From NCBI GenBank assembly GCA_946122785.1, contig CAMGYJ010000007.1:8138909-8202908 (forward strand): a stretch of 64,000 nt of DNA, read 5' to 3'. The notes beneath the pieces are model-generated. The model was not told where the DNA came from. It saw only the letters and a program-made list of their open reading frames with translations, and ran no database searches. The position numbers and the translations under genes were made by a program. The stretch comes from Linum tenue. Taxonomy: Eukaryota > Streptophyta > Magnoliopsida > Malpighiales > Linaceae. Of this stretch, positions 33,357-45,494 are shown piece by piece. The first letter of the stretch is position 1, and every line of letters begins with the position of its first letter.

Positions 33357-36300
33357 GTGGGCCCTCGTAATGTTCAGTTAGCACCGCTACCACCCCCCAT
33401 CAGGGTGGAGTTTCCTCAACTTAAGAAATATGGGTTGAAGGAGTTTCGAGGGGATAGTGACGATCCTCAAGAAACGGCAATGTGGTTGAAAGAGTCGTGC
33501 ATTCAGTTCGATTACATGGGATATGATGAGGAGCAGAGGCTCCAGGCAATGGTCATGCTTCTCAAAGGCCATGCCTTGACTTGGTGGGGCACTCAGGAGG
33601 AAGGGCAAGTCTTTCCTCCAGTAGTGACCTACCAGGAATTCATGACTATGTTCCGGGCGACTTTCTTCCCACCGGAGTGGATATATAATAAACAGCGGGA
33701 GTTCGATGATCTTAAGCAGGGGGAGATGTCAGTATTGTCTTACTACATCAAATTCTTCGAGTTATCGGAGTGGTGTGAGATTGAGACGGACCGAGATGAG
33801 AAGTTGGCCATGAGGTTCCTTCGCGGTCTCCGATACACCATCCAGGAGGGAGTCTCCTCAGCTGACATGGTAAGCCTGAATGCCATTAAACAGGCTGCCC
33901 TGAGGAAAGAGAACCTGGAGAAGGCCAAGAGGGAATCCTGGAAGGAGAGGCCAGGTGATAGGAAGAGGAAGGCTTTTGTCCAACCGAGTCACTCGGCCGG
34001 TTTCACCCAGCAGACCCGAAGGGGAGGGCAATACGATCCCAGGCCGAGGGTGACATATTCAGCTCCACCGACCAGGACGGGACCCGCTGGGTATCCACCA
34101 TGCCCGACCTGCGGGAAGATGCACTTTGGGCGATGTAATAACTTGCCTCAAGGTAGGATCATCTGCTTTGAGTGTGGCCAGGCTGGTCATACCCGACCAC
34201 AGTGCCCACAACTCGCCCGAGCACCAGCACCATCAGTGGGATCTGTTCAGGGCCCGAGAACCCCATCGGCGGGAGTTTCTAGGGGAGCATCAAGGCAGGG
34301 AGGACGTCCTAGATCTCGAGGACCTGGAGCTAACTCCTATCCAGGGGTTGGACCGAGTCAGCAACCCATGGGACGGGGAGCGGGAAGCCAGAATCAGGCG
34401 GGACTACGCGCTTTGACTAGAGATGCAGCGGAGGCCGCTACTGATGTTGTCACTGGTATGATAACTTGCTTTGGACATGCTATATATGCCTTGTTTGACA
34501 CTGGCTCTTCGCATTCCTTTATGTCCGAGAAATGTGCTATTAACATGCATATCATATCAACCGAGCTGACTACCCGATGGGGTGTGAAAACACCATTGGG
34601 TACTTCGGTGGTAGTTAATCGCGTGATACGCGATTGTGATGTTGTGATGGGAGGAGTAGCATTGAAGGTAGAGCTGATGATTTTGCCTTTCAATGAGTTC
34701 GATGTGATTCTTGGCATGGATTGGTTATCCAGTCACGGCGCAGTGATGGATTGCCAAAAGAAGGAAATACGCTTGTCTGGGGATGATGGTAGACATATGA
34801 TATTCCAAGGGTTGAGAAAACAGAAGTCAACTCCGATGGGTATCATCTCGGCGATGGAGATGTATGCGTTGCTAAGGGAAGGGTGTCAAGCCTTTCTTGT
34901 GCAAGTTGAGGTGACTAAAGAAGAAAAGTTGGAGGAAGTACGAATTGTAAATGAATACCAGGATGTGTTTCCTGAAGACCTTCCTGGGGGGCCAATCGAA
35001 CGGGAGGTAGATTCTAACATCGAGCTAGTACCTGGAACTGCTCCCATATCTATCCCACCGTATCGGATGGCACCAATCGAATTGAAGGAGCTAAAGGAAC
35101 AGTTGCAGGAACTCTTGGACAAAGGGTTCATCCGACCAAGTATATCACCTTGGGGAGCACCTGTTCTCTTTGTGAAAAAGAAAGATGGGTCCATGCGAAT
35201 GTGCATTGACTATCGGAGGCTAAACAAGGCGACGGTTAAGAATCGTTATCCACTTCCTCGAATTGATGACTTGTTTGACCAACTACAAGGAGCAACGGTC
35301 TTTTCAAAAATTGATTTGAGGTCGGGATATCACCAGTTGAAGGTGGGAGAGAAAACAGTACCGTTGACTGCTTTTCGAACACGGTATGGACATTATGAAT
35401 TTTTGGTGATGCCTTTTGGACTTACTAATGCACCGGCAGTGTTCATGGCTCTTATGAACAAAGTTTTCCATGAATATCTTGACAAATTTGTCATAGTATT
35501 CATTGATGACATTCTAGTGTATTCGAAGAGTGAGGAAGAGCATGTTGAACACTTGAGATTGGTATTGCAAACTTTGAGAGAAAAAGAGTTGTATGCCAAA
35601 TTCTCGAAGTGTGCGTTCTGGCTGGAAGAGGTACTATTTCTGGGGCACGTGGTGTCCCGGAGGGGAGTAGAGGTGGATCCTAAGAAGATTGAAGCTATTG
35701 TGAATTGGACTCCACCTAAGGATGTGTCGGGAGTACGAAGTTTTCTGGGGTTAGCTGGGTACTACCGTCGATTTGTGGAAGGGTTTTCTAAAATAGCCTC
35801 ACCTTTGACTAAATTATTGAGGAAAGAAACCCCATACATATGGACGAAAGAGTGCCAGGAGAGTTTTGAAGAATTGAAGCGAAAGTTGACTTCAGCCCCA
35901 GTTCTTGCATTATCGGTGGACGGAGGTGAATATGTGGTATACAGTGACGCCTCGTATCTTGGTTTGGGTTGTGTCTTGATGCAGAACGGAAAGGTGATTG
36001 CATATGCTTCCCGACAATTGAGGCCACATGAGTGCAACTACCCAACTCATGATCTAGAGTTGGCATCTATCGTGTTTGCCTTAAAATTATGGAGGCATTA
36101 CCTTTATGGTGAAACGTTCAAAATTATGACCGACCACAAGAGTTTGAAGTATTTAATGGATCAGAAGGAGTTGAATAACCGACAAAGAAGATGGTTGGAG
36201 TTGTTGAAGGACTACGACTGCACAATTGATTACCATCCTGGTAAGGCAAATGTGGTCGCCGATGCACTCAGTCGAAAGGGAAGGTTGTCAGAATTAGTGG

Positions 36301-37826
36301 AAATGAGAGCTTTGGGTGTGGAGTTTCAGGTGGAGGACATCACCACCTTAATTGCACACCTAAGCATCCGACCACTACTCCATGATCAAATTAGAGAAAG
36401 TCAACAAGTAGATCCTGAGTGTATCGAGAAGTTGAAGCAAGTTGAAGTAGGGGAAGAAAGTGAATTCATGGTGGAAGAAGGCATACTAAAAAGGCATGGT
36501 CGTATGTGGGTTCCAGAGTCGGGTGATTTAAGACGAAGAATTCTGGAGGAAGCCCATTCATCCATGTATGCCATGCACCCGGGGGTCACAAAGATGTATA
36601 ACACGATTAAAACACATTTTTGGTGGCCAGGAATGAAGTGAGAGGTGGCTGAGCATGTTCAAGCTTGTCTAGTTTGTCAAAAGACTAAGGCGGAGCATCA
36701 TGCACCGGCCGGACTCTTGCAGCCGCTGCCAATTCCAGAGTGGAAATTTGAGAGGATCACGATGGATTTTGTGACCGGATTTCCTTCTACCCGGGATGGA
36801 AAAGATGCCATTTGGGTAATTGTTGATCGAATGACTAAAGTGGCACATTTTATCCCCATTCGATTCAAGCCAAGTATGGAAGAGTTAGCGAGGTTGTACA
36901 TAACTCACATTGTACGACTTCATGGTGTTCCTCTGTCCATTGTCTCAGATCGAGATCCCAGTTTCACATCACACTTCTGGGAGAGCTTGCAGGAGGCGAT
37001 GGGTACGAGACTTAATTTCTCCACGGCTTATCACCCTCAGACGGACGGGCAGTCTGAGCGTACGATACTTACTTTGGAGGAGTTATTACGAACCTGTGCA
37101 GTGGAAACCGGTGGACCTTGGACGGATTTACTACCGTTGGTGGAGTTTGCCTATAACAACTCCTACCATAGCAGTTTGCAGGCTGCACCATTTGAAGCTT
37201 TGTGTGGAAGGAAGTGTCGTACCCCGCTATGTTGGGATGTTGAGGGTACTCGGGTTCTTACTGGACCACAAATGGTCCAGGATACGGAGGAGAAGGTGAA
37301 GGTGATCAAAGAGAGATTGCGAGTAGCTCAAGATCGCCAGAAGTTATATGCCGATAGGAAGGCTCGAGAAGTTAGCTATGATGTGGGAGATAAGGTGTTC
37401 TTAAAGGTATCCCCATGGAAGGAATTGATGAGGTTTGGAAGAAAGGGTAAGCTAGCGCCTCGTTACATTGGTCCTTACGATGTTATCTCCAAAGTAGGAC
37501 CTGTGGCATATGAGCTCGCATTACCCCGTGAGTTGGAGAAAATTCACAACGTATTCCACGTGAGTATGTTGAAAAATTATCATATCGATCCATCTCATGT
37601 GATACAACCCGAAAGGGTGGAGTTGGAGCCAGATCTGACCTATGAAGAGAAACCTGTGAGCATTGTGGATCATCAGGTACGTGTGCTAAGAAGCAAGCAA
37701 ATTCCAATGCTCAAGGTTATATGGCGTAATCAGGAGGAGGAGGCTGCAACCTGGGAAACTGAGGAGAGTATGAAGAAGAAGTACCCCGAGTTAGTTGAAG
37801 CTTATGCTCAACGTATGTCGACCTAG
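33357..37826 (+). pseudogene. Gypsy gag-pol polyprotein, one internal stop
   Basis: A continuous 1,490-codon frame broken by a single TGA at 36639-36641. Domains in order: retrotrans_gag (about residues 15-190), CCHC zinc knuckle (C270, C273, H278, C283), aspartic protease DTGSSHSF (D381), RT with FIDD (D717-D718), RNase H (first Asp near 864), the HHCC region and integrase core (first Asp near 1137, then SDRDPSF and TDGQSERT), and a C-terminal chromodomain-like ATWETEESMKKKYPEL. The frame begins at a GTG; the only sensible start context (cagtgtgggccc) lacks an ATG, so the initiator may be mutated. The TGA replaces a sense codon in the integrase zinc region, between GMK and EVAEHV. All other catalytic motifs are preserved. 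Confidence 0.95.
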
Positions 37827-38966
37827 TACCTTGTGTGTTAGCTCGATATGAGTAGGGTACATTGTAATATATAACCTCTACTGTAGAGTGAGTGAATGAG
37901 TATGAAATAAAAATTTCCTAAGCCATTAGGAACTTAATGGACTAGGGAAATTATCATGTCGTCGTGCTGACTTAATCGATGTTTTGGGACGAGCCGATTT
38001 CGGGGACGAAATCTAATTAAGAGGGGGAGAGCTGTAACATCCCGAACCACGAATAATTTTTTTTCCAAGTAGCGGACGCATATAGTACGATTCGAGGCTG
38101 AAAAAAAAACTAATTATTATCCTATACGAGATAGGATCCGTGAAACCACTCGGAAACTCACAAACCATTAAAAACTGAAGTAAAAATAAATTGGTGTGTT
38201 GCTAGTATCGAACCAGTGACCTCCTGGCAACTAAGGGTGAGCTGAAAGCTTAACCAGCTGCGCCAGCTATTATCTATGTTAATGGAAGCACCCTGCTTGA
38301 TTTTAACCTTTATTGACTGCGTGCACTGGCAGCAGCTTCATTTATTTAGCGGTGCCTACTGTGGGAACTTGGAAGTTGATCACTACACTTCTGAACCATG
38401 AAGGCGGCCTTCAAAGAGCCCTCAATGCACCTACAGAGAGTAAAGAGGGGGGGAGGATGAGTTTGAATAGCCTTTAAAGGCTTGGTCACCTCCCTTCATC
38501 TTCTTCTTTACTCAAACCCACCATTGGAGGAAACCTCTCCTATATATGTGAATTAGAAGTGAAAGGAAAGAGGGGACAGATAACAAAGGTCTAGCATACT
38601 CTCTGTGATCCCATCAAAGTTCAAGAACCCATACAAACCTGATTATAAAGCCCAATCATCAAACCAACTCAACGGAAATTATTCGCCGGAACTTTTGCCG
38701 TAACCTTTTCGTCAGCCAAACCAGCACCATTAAAGGTAGTATCAGCTACGAAGCTTGATACCGTTGCGAAGAGAAAGTCTCCACGAGCATCACAGAGTTT
38801 ACGGAATCGAATTCCGAGCTCAGACGAGGGAGAAACAAGGCCGGGAAGTTGGTACGCGAGGTAGGAAAATTTCCAGTTTTCTGCAGATTTTGGGACATGC
38901 AGAAAATCTACACAATAAATAAAAGCCAAATGAGAAAACTTGAAGCCCGATTTCAAATTTCCTGCA

Positions 38967-40836
38967 TCCAGAGTAAAAGTAGGAAGGACATTTTGGTCTT
39001 CACAATTAATTTTTTTAATTCATTAAAAATGCACTTACTAGGATTCGAACCATGACCACTTCAAAGAAAAGCAAAGATCATAACCAATCACACTAAATAC
39101 ATTTGTTGTATCCTTTTAAATTAAAAACATATAATCGCATAGAGGAAAAACCCCTTCCCCCATTTCAAATTCCCTGCTCCAGGAGCGTTTGTAGGAAGGG
39201 TAGAATAGGGAGTGTCAATTTTTTTCTTTTTCCTCTGTGGAACGGGCTAACTTACCGTACACATATGGATTTAAACGGGTTCAGGAGTGTCAACTTTTTT
39301 CTTTAAGTCCTTTTATTTCTCCGTGGGGTAAAATATATATGAAAATGCAAAAAAGATACTCTTTTTATTGCTAAAATAAAAAAAATTAACAATAAACTAA
39401 TGAACATCAAGTAAAATGGGCCTGACCTACACGGGATTTGCCCATCAAGTAAAACAAATGAACATCATGAGTTTGCCCTTCTAAAACAAGCTATTTTCTC
39501 TAGCATAATATATATTATGCTATTATTTTATATCTTAGTGGCTAAAATATAATGTATTTTAAAGTTATTCTATGGTTCAACCTCGACCAACCCAATTAGT
39601 CCAACTTTTATCATTTCAAATATATATATTATGTAATTATTTAATATCATAATGATTAATTATAGTGTATATTATAAGGTTTGGTATTTGTTAGTAAAAA
39701 ACTAAACATAAAGATCTATTTGATTATTTTTAACATTAAAACGATCCTAAACATTTTCAGTTTCCTTTCGAAATTCTATAGTTTTATTCCCGAATCAGTG
39801 ATGTGCAAATGGTGAATTGCAGTCATCTCTTTTCTTTTATTATTTTTTACTTTCAAATAGAAAGTTTAAAAGTAAAGAATAATTAGAGTTTGGCATGGGT
39901 CGGTCAAATAGGCTGAATTTCAAGTTTTGCCCGTTTTGATCAAGTCTAATTTATAATCACATGGTTCCTTGATACCCGATAAAAATCTCAATCCAAACCA
40001 GTTTGGGAGGTGAGTCCGTGTTTACCACCATTTTCTAGGGATACAGGAACGGTGGTTCCTATCCCAAATCGTGTTGTTCATTCTTGATTTCTTTAGATTT
40101 TATCATGGCTTGACAAAAAACCAGAAAGCACAATGATGACAAGATGAAAGTTTTATAAAGCAAATTAATCGGCCAACGGGCCGAGTAAAAATTAGCAACG
40201 ATTGTGAGATGCTAATTTCCCGAAAACAAGCAGGATAGGCAATTTTTTATTCGATTTTCTGGAATTCAGTTTCTATAAAACTCCACCTCATCATATTACC
40301 AGAAACAATATTATTTCACAAGATAACAGGTTCTTGATTTTGGTTCATAAGGCTGATTTTTAGAGCACTTCTACTATGCTATATAGTATTGGTGCTTTAA
40401 TGTACAACTTAAAGTTGTACCATAACATTAAATGTATAAGTTTAGGTTGTACCATAAAGCAATTTGTACCCTTATGTTATGGTACAACTTTACAACTTGA
40501 AGTTGTACCATCACATAAAGGGACAAGTTCAAGTTGTACCATAAAAGAATTTGTACAAAAAGTATAGGTACAATCTGAAGTTGTACCATAACGTAAATGT
40601 ACAATTTTAAGTTGTACCATAAAGGCAAAAACCTATAGCACCAATACTATATAGCATTGTAAAATTTCTCGATTTTTGATTCGTTGCATCATTCATGTCT
40701 CTTTCCTACTAAAATTCACTATTTTTATCACGTGTTTTCCAAAAAAAAACTATACAACAATTAAGCTATATACTTCATTACATTATCAAATTTCATACCT
40801 TACTTTCCTCCGGCCAAATGGCCGGGTCCACGCTAG
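38967..40836 (+). mobile_element. Non-autonomous Helitron, copy 2, in the Gypsy 3' LTR
   Basis: Starts TC after an A (38966|38967) and ends with a perfect hairpin ccggcc-aaat-ggccgg (40810-40825) followed by CTAG (40833-40836) and T. It is homologous throughout to 10395-12325. It has no Rep/helicase sequence and is mobilised in trans. It contains a MITE at 40363-40670 that copy 1 lacks, and only a single copy of the segment duplicated at 10606-11279. It also has a tRNA-like reverse-strand string (aggattcgaacc, about 39041). Confidence 0.82.
40363..40670. mobile_element. hAT-like MITE (308 bp) with gttgtaccata repeats
   Basis: About 34 bp of imperfect TIR (left gagcacttc...tattggtgct) is flanked by gattttta (40355-40362) and gatttttg (40671-40678), a 7/8 match. 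The homologous Helitron at 12151-12170 is an empty site reading gatttttgattcg, which confirms insertion. The interior contains six direct and one inverted gttgtaccata strings, often as acaactt/aagttgt palindromes, so the whole unit can fold extensively. Confidence 0.88.
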
Positions 40837-42915
40837 TTAACAATTAATCCGTAATTGCGTACTAACGATGATTAGCTCGCAGTTTCTTCGTTTGACGTCC
40901 AAACGACGAACCGTTTTCGCCTACAGGACCGTAGAAACAAGGAGAATTTTTAGGAGCCAATCTCTGGAATTTTAGAACTTAATTCCCGACTTGGAATCGG
41001 CTAAATTAAGGTGTGTGGGGATTAAGAGGATCTTAATTATTGCATCGATTATTTATGCTTGATTTGCATATTTGGATGGATGGATTACTGTGGGTGATGA
41101 CTTATTTGTTGATATGATGATTTGGTGATTAGTCTTGATTGTTATGGATTTTACGGTGTAAATATCGGTATTTGACAAGTTTCACCGTAAAAATGAATAG
41201 TTGGATTTATTGAGTCTAAAACTGCTCTAAGAGATTTTTGTTTGTCTAAAATGAGGTTGGGGCAGATTGAGCAAAAGATTTCACTTGAAAATGGTTTTCG
41301 GATTAAAAACTGCATAACGGTGAATTTTACGAAAAGCTCGGTAAAAACGTGTTTTATTTATCTTTAAGATTTGGATCACTTCAAAATGGTCAGTATGGAT
41401 TATTAAATGGTTTGTGGTCTGAAAAGGATAAATTAGACAGTTGGTGGAGTTTTTATCTTTAAAACGGTAAAAATGAGGTTAATACGAGATTTGCGATAAA
41501 TACCGAGTGTAATATTATTTTCATGGTTTTGAGCCGTTACAAATATAAAAACTGGACAGACCTGTTTTATGATGATAAATGGAGGTTCTTGTGTTTTTGG
41601 GAGATTTTTAGATCTACCGTTTTGTTGAAATTTAAGTTACCGTAAAATAATTGTTAATACGAGATTTTTGATACTTTATTGTCTAAACTGATTTTTATGA
41701 CCAGAACTAGATTTAATGGATTTTTGTGTCAATAAATTTATTTACATGAATTGTGTGAGGATTTTAATGAAGGAAAGTGAATTTTGAGTTAAGGATATTT
41801 TAACCGCGACCGGGTTATTTATAATTATTTGCGTTGGCGCTATTTCGTGATATTGTTGATGAAGTTTGGATGAGGAATGGTGACATGGTATTGCTGAGTA
41901 GCTTTACTGGAGAATGAAATGATTTATGTGATTCGGTATTGGATGATGAAATAGTTGATTTTTTTAGAAACATCGAGTTGATAAACGACGGGAAATATAT
42001 ACATGGACTGGTTAATCCGTAAAACTACATTTTTCCGGATTGATTGTGATGGATGAGAAAAATGGAAATAGTTTGATTCGTGATCATATTAATTCACGTA
42101 GATATAGAAAGGGCCTGCACTTACCCTCACCACTTGAGAGTGGGTAGATTTAGCTCGCTTATGCGATTTAGTGTTGTGGTTGCATGAGCACCACGGATGA
42201 GTGTTGTGGTTAAATACCACGGATGAGTGTTGTGGTTAAAAACCACGGATTGAGTGTTGTGGTTGCATGAGCACCACGGATGATGATTTGCTCGAGCGGG
42301 GGTAAGTGTATGGTGACCTTGGCGCCATTAATAATTAACCGGAATTTTCATATCATGCATTGATTATGTGTTCGTGAAATTAAGTGATTATCTTATTGGA
42401 TAAATTGATTTGGTGATGATTAGTTGGTGGATTCGATAATTTGATCGGTAATTTATATATGATGATTTAAGATGGCATCTAGAGTAATAATTTATGATTG
42501 ATTATGATTGTTTGATTAGCTGATTGTGATCCCAAAATTAGGTCGTGGGAAAGATCCACACACACAGCTTAGTTGCTGACCCACGTCTGTTTTCAGGCTC
42601 GCAGGTGCAACTAGGATCGGACTACTGAGGCTGCCCTATCCTTCTGTACTACCGTCATGAGGTAGTTTGGAACACTGTTCTGTCATGGTCAACTAGGAGT
42701 TTTGCTTTGAGCGTTTGAATAATAAACCCACATTTTGTAAAATTCAATAAGTGGGTTGGGATTCGAATAATGAGTTTGTATGATAACGGTTTATGTTTGT
42801 GTTTAATTATCGGATATGATGTTTGAGATGATCGAGTTCAACCAGTAACACCAATGATTTGGCTGCGCGGTTGAACCACGGGTTCAACCTTAGAGATTAT
42901 GGGTGGGGTGTTACA

Positions 42916-44010
42916 GGTTTCGTGCACCAGGTGATACCAGAGTTTGTCGCATGCACAAGTCCATCTATGGCTTGAGACAGACCTCTTGTAACTGGTACCA
43001 TAAATTTACGGCGGCTTTGTGTGAGTATGGCTTTCACGCTTCACCTTCAGACCATTCCTTGTTTATCTTTCCAGGTGGAGCACCTTTGTTGTGGCTCTCA
43101 TTTATGTGGATGGCATTATATTGGCTGGAAATGATCTGTCCTTCATCACTGGAGTCAAGACATTCCTGCATGACAGGTTTAGTATCAAAGACTTGAGCAT
43201 CCTGCGGTACTTCTTAAGACTTGAAGTGGCGCGCACGGCTGATGGGGTAGCTCTCAGCCAGAGAAAATATGTTTTAGACATACTGGAGGATGCTGGAGTG
43301 GAAGGATCTCGGCCGAGTTCATTTCCCATCGAACAAAATCACCATTTGACACGTCCAACTGATGAGGTGCTAGCGGATCCCTCTCCTTATTGTCGACTCG
43401 TTGAGCGTCTTCTTTATCTGACTGTTACGCGGCCAGATATCACTTATGCGATTAATATACTCAGTCAGTTTGTTCATGCTCCCAGTCCCATGCACATGGA
43501 TGCTGCTTATCGCATACTTCGTTATCTCAAAGCTTCACCAGGCCAAGGTTCATTTTTTCCTTCGAATAATCCTCTTCGCTTGACGGCTTATTGTGATGCA
43601 GATTGGGGAGGCTGTCAGAGCACTCGTCGATCCACTACAGGTTATTTCATCAGTCTCGGAGGTGCACCGGTGTCCTGGCGCACTAAGAAGCAACGCGTTG
43701 TTGCTCGTTCTTCCCCTGAACAGAGTACCGTGCGATGGCCAGTACGGTTAGTGAAGTCATTTGGTTTCGGTGGCTCTTGCGTGAACTAGGTGTTCACCAC
43801 ACGACCTCCACACCCTTGCATTGTGATAATCAGGCGGCATTGCACATTGCAAATAACCATGTCTTCAACGAGCGAACTAAACACGTCGAGATGGACTGTT
43901 ACTTTGTTCGCGAGCGTGTCCAGTCAGGTGAAGTACTTCCAATCAAGGTGCACACTGAGCTACAACTTGCTGATATCCTTACCAAAGGACTGGGCGGTGA
44001 TCAGTTTTAG
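42916..44010 (+). pseudogene. Copia pol, C-terminal RT and RNase H
   Basis: Continues the RT after the Gypsy: MHKSIYGLRQTSCNWYHKF, then a frame change near 43085, the catalytic block as IYVDGIILAGND (second Asp replaced by Gly at 43112-43114), RPDITYAINILSQFVHAPS, the RNase H block YCDADWGGC...RSTTGYFISLGG, a further frame change near 43730, and the terminal ADILTKGLG. It is clearly non-functional. The polypurine tract and 3' LTR follow at 44050-44378. Confidence 0.9.
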
Positions 44011-44065
44011 TTTCTTCTGTCCAAGCTCAACGTTCGTGACCTATACCATTCAGCTTGCGGGGGAG

Positions 44066-44378
44066 TATTGGGCCGAGAAACACACGAGAAGACGGAAGAG
44101 GCTCGGCCCGCAGTCGCTGTTTAGCCTAATGTACACGTCGTTTGGTCTCCAACTCCCATACGAGTACGAAGAGATGCTTCTTCGTATAATACCCTAGTTG
44201 TTGTAGAGAATGTGTATAAATACTCTTGTACTTTGGCCACTAGCCGCCAAGTTCTTTGATCTTAATAAGAGAATAGCTGAGGGTGTTGAACCCTCCGTGG
44301 ATTAGTCTAGATCGTCAAACGATCGAGGATACCACGTAAATATCGTGTGTCTTGTCGCTATAATTTTACTATTTCTCA
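44066..44378 (+). repeat. 3' LTR of the Copia element
   Basis: Matches 26976-27287 with about 14 visible substitutions or 1-base indels and is followed by the tatga duplication at 44379-44383. Confidence 0.92.
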
Positions 44379-44452
44379 TATGACAAGAATGAGATTTCTA
44401 GTTTCCACACTATTAATATTATGATGAGTTACAGGGTGGGTTAATTTGACTA

Positions 44453-45173
44453 AGGCCAAGTCCAATGCAAAACCCCAAATTTGGGGGCCTTGAACTCCAA
44501 ATTTGGGGATTGAACCCCATTTTCCCTTCTTTTGCTCCAATGAACAAACTCCATATTTGGAGTCTTAATATTTCGAGTTTTTCCATTTATTTAAAAATGT
44601 ATTTATCGAAACTTTAATATAATTTGTTCATGTTAATTTTTGTATAGTTCGTCGTCATTTTTAAATACAAATTTTTCGATAGAATTTTGTTAAATTTCGA
44701 GACCGAATTTTTTTTAGCGAAAAATTAAGGACCTAATTTGGGTTTACACACAACACTTAAAAATGATAAAACTTAATGAGTTGACATAATAATTCAAATG
44801 GTACAATTCATAGGTTGCACACAATACTTGCTAATAATAAAGCTTAAATATTACACACAACACTTGTTGTGTCATCCAGCAATTAATTACACATTTCCTT
44901 TCTTCCCTTAATTAATCACATTAATTAGCAAGCAATTAATTACACCTTTCTACCATTAATTACACCTTTCATGCTCTCCCTTGCACGTGCCCAACAATTC
45001 TTCCAATCCCCATAAATGCCGACTTCGGCATTCCCTCCCCCATATTTAGCGACCCAGATGCCGATGCCCTCCATAAATGGCGATTTTCACCATTTTTCGG
45101 CTCTGTGTTGGAGCTCCAAAATCGCCATTAATAGCGAGAACTACATAAATGCAGGCTGCATTGGAGTCAGCCT
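44453..45173. mobile_element. MITE candidate with TCCAATGCA-type TIRs
   Basis: The left end ggccaagtccaatgca and right end tgcattggagtcagcc are imperfect 16-bp inverted repeats. The flanks taa and tag may be an eroded 3-bp duplication, as in PIF/Harbinger-type elements. The interior is non-coding, with repeated ccaaatttgggg and cattaattacacc strings. Confidence 0.55.
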
Positions 45174-45494
45174 AGTAGAAATGGAAGGTTGGAGATTTAA
45201 ACTGCTACATAAATGATACAGTTCGGTAGTATGAGGTGGAAGTATTCTAATTTACCTAGGAAGGTCAACTTCGTGACGTCGCATGAAGGTAGAAAAAGCA
45301 GACAGTAAAAGGTGGATTGGTGAAAAAACAGAGGAAATTGAAGGGTCGTGGCTTGTGGGATTTGGGTGGGTGAGTCGTGGTCGTGGAGGCCTGGTCGTAT
45401 TCTGTACGTGGCAATACGAACAGCATGTAGTAATATAGTAACTTACTGAGGGTAAAAACTAAAAAGAGATTTTTCAGAAAGGGTATTATAATTT
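45174..45494. other. Intergenic, no gene seen
   Basis: No conserved ORF. The last nine bases (ttataattt) are the left target-site duplication of the Pack-MULE. Confidence 0.5.

Larger units (their letters stand above)
31025..42915 (+). mobile_element. Young Ty3/Gypsy chromovirus-type retrotransposon
   Basis: Inserted in the Copia RT with perfect ggttt duplications (31020-31024 and 42916-42920). LTRs begin TGTAACATCCC and end GGGGTGTTACA. A primer site tggtatcagagctcgg starts at 33094 and a polypurine tract (gagggggagagc) precedes the 3' LTR. The single gag-pol frame ends in a chromodomain-like segment, consistent with the Tekay-type chromoviruses. The shared LTR portions differ, by eye, at fewer than ten positions in about 2 kb plus one minisatellite unit, so insertion was recent. 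The 5' LTR lacks about 0.9 kb present in the 3' LTR. Confidence 0.95.
38033..42915 (+). repeat. 3' LTR of the Gypsy, interrupted by a Helitron
   Basis: Begins TGTAACATCCC at 38033 and ends GTGTTACA at 42915. The segment 38086-38966 reads as LTR content: a tRNA-like minus-strand string near 38193-38275, a TATA-like cctatatatgtg near 38538, and a CT-rich leader. A Helitron occupies 38967-40836, and from 40873 the sequence matches the 5' LTR again. The minisatellite at 42171-42290 has four units against three in the 5' LTR. Confidence 0.88.
26976..44378 (+). mobile_element. Decayed Ty1/Copia retrotransposon hosting nested insertions
   Basis: LTRs at 26976-27287 and 44066-44378 are flanked by perfect tatga duplications (26971-26975 and 44379-44383). 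An initiator-Met-type primer site tggtatcagagct starts at 27288, and a G-rich tract (gcgggggag) precedes the 3' LTR. The coding order gag, zinc knuckle, protease, integrase, RT, RNase H is Copia-type. By eye the LTRs differ at about 14 of 312 positions, so it is clearly older than the Gypsy inside it. The coding region is cut by a MITE at 28427 and by the Gypsy at 31025, and carries several stops and frameshifts. Confidence 0.95.

Noticed and set aside
38190..38280. tRNA-like string on the minus strand (tggcgcagctggttaag ... ggttcgatact)
   Set aside because: Stems do not pair as a functional tRNA, and it lies within Gypsy LTR sequence; treated as a tRNA-derived motif of the LTR.
40400..40630. 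Regularly repeated gttgtaccata strings, CRISPR-like at first glance
   Set aside because: Spacing is irregular, units occur in both orientations, the setting is a plant genome, and TIRs plus an empty site show it is a MITE interior.
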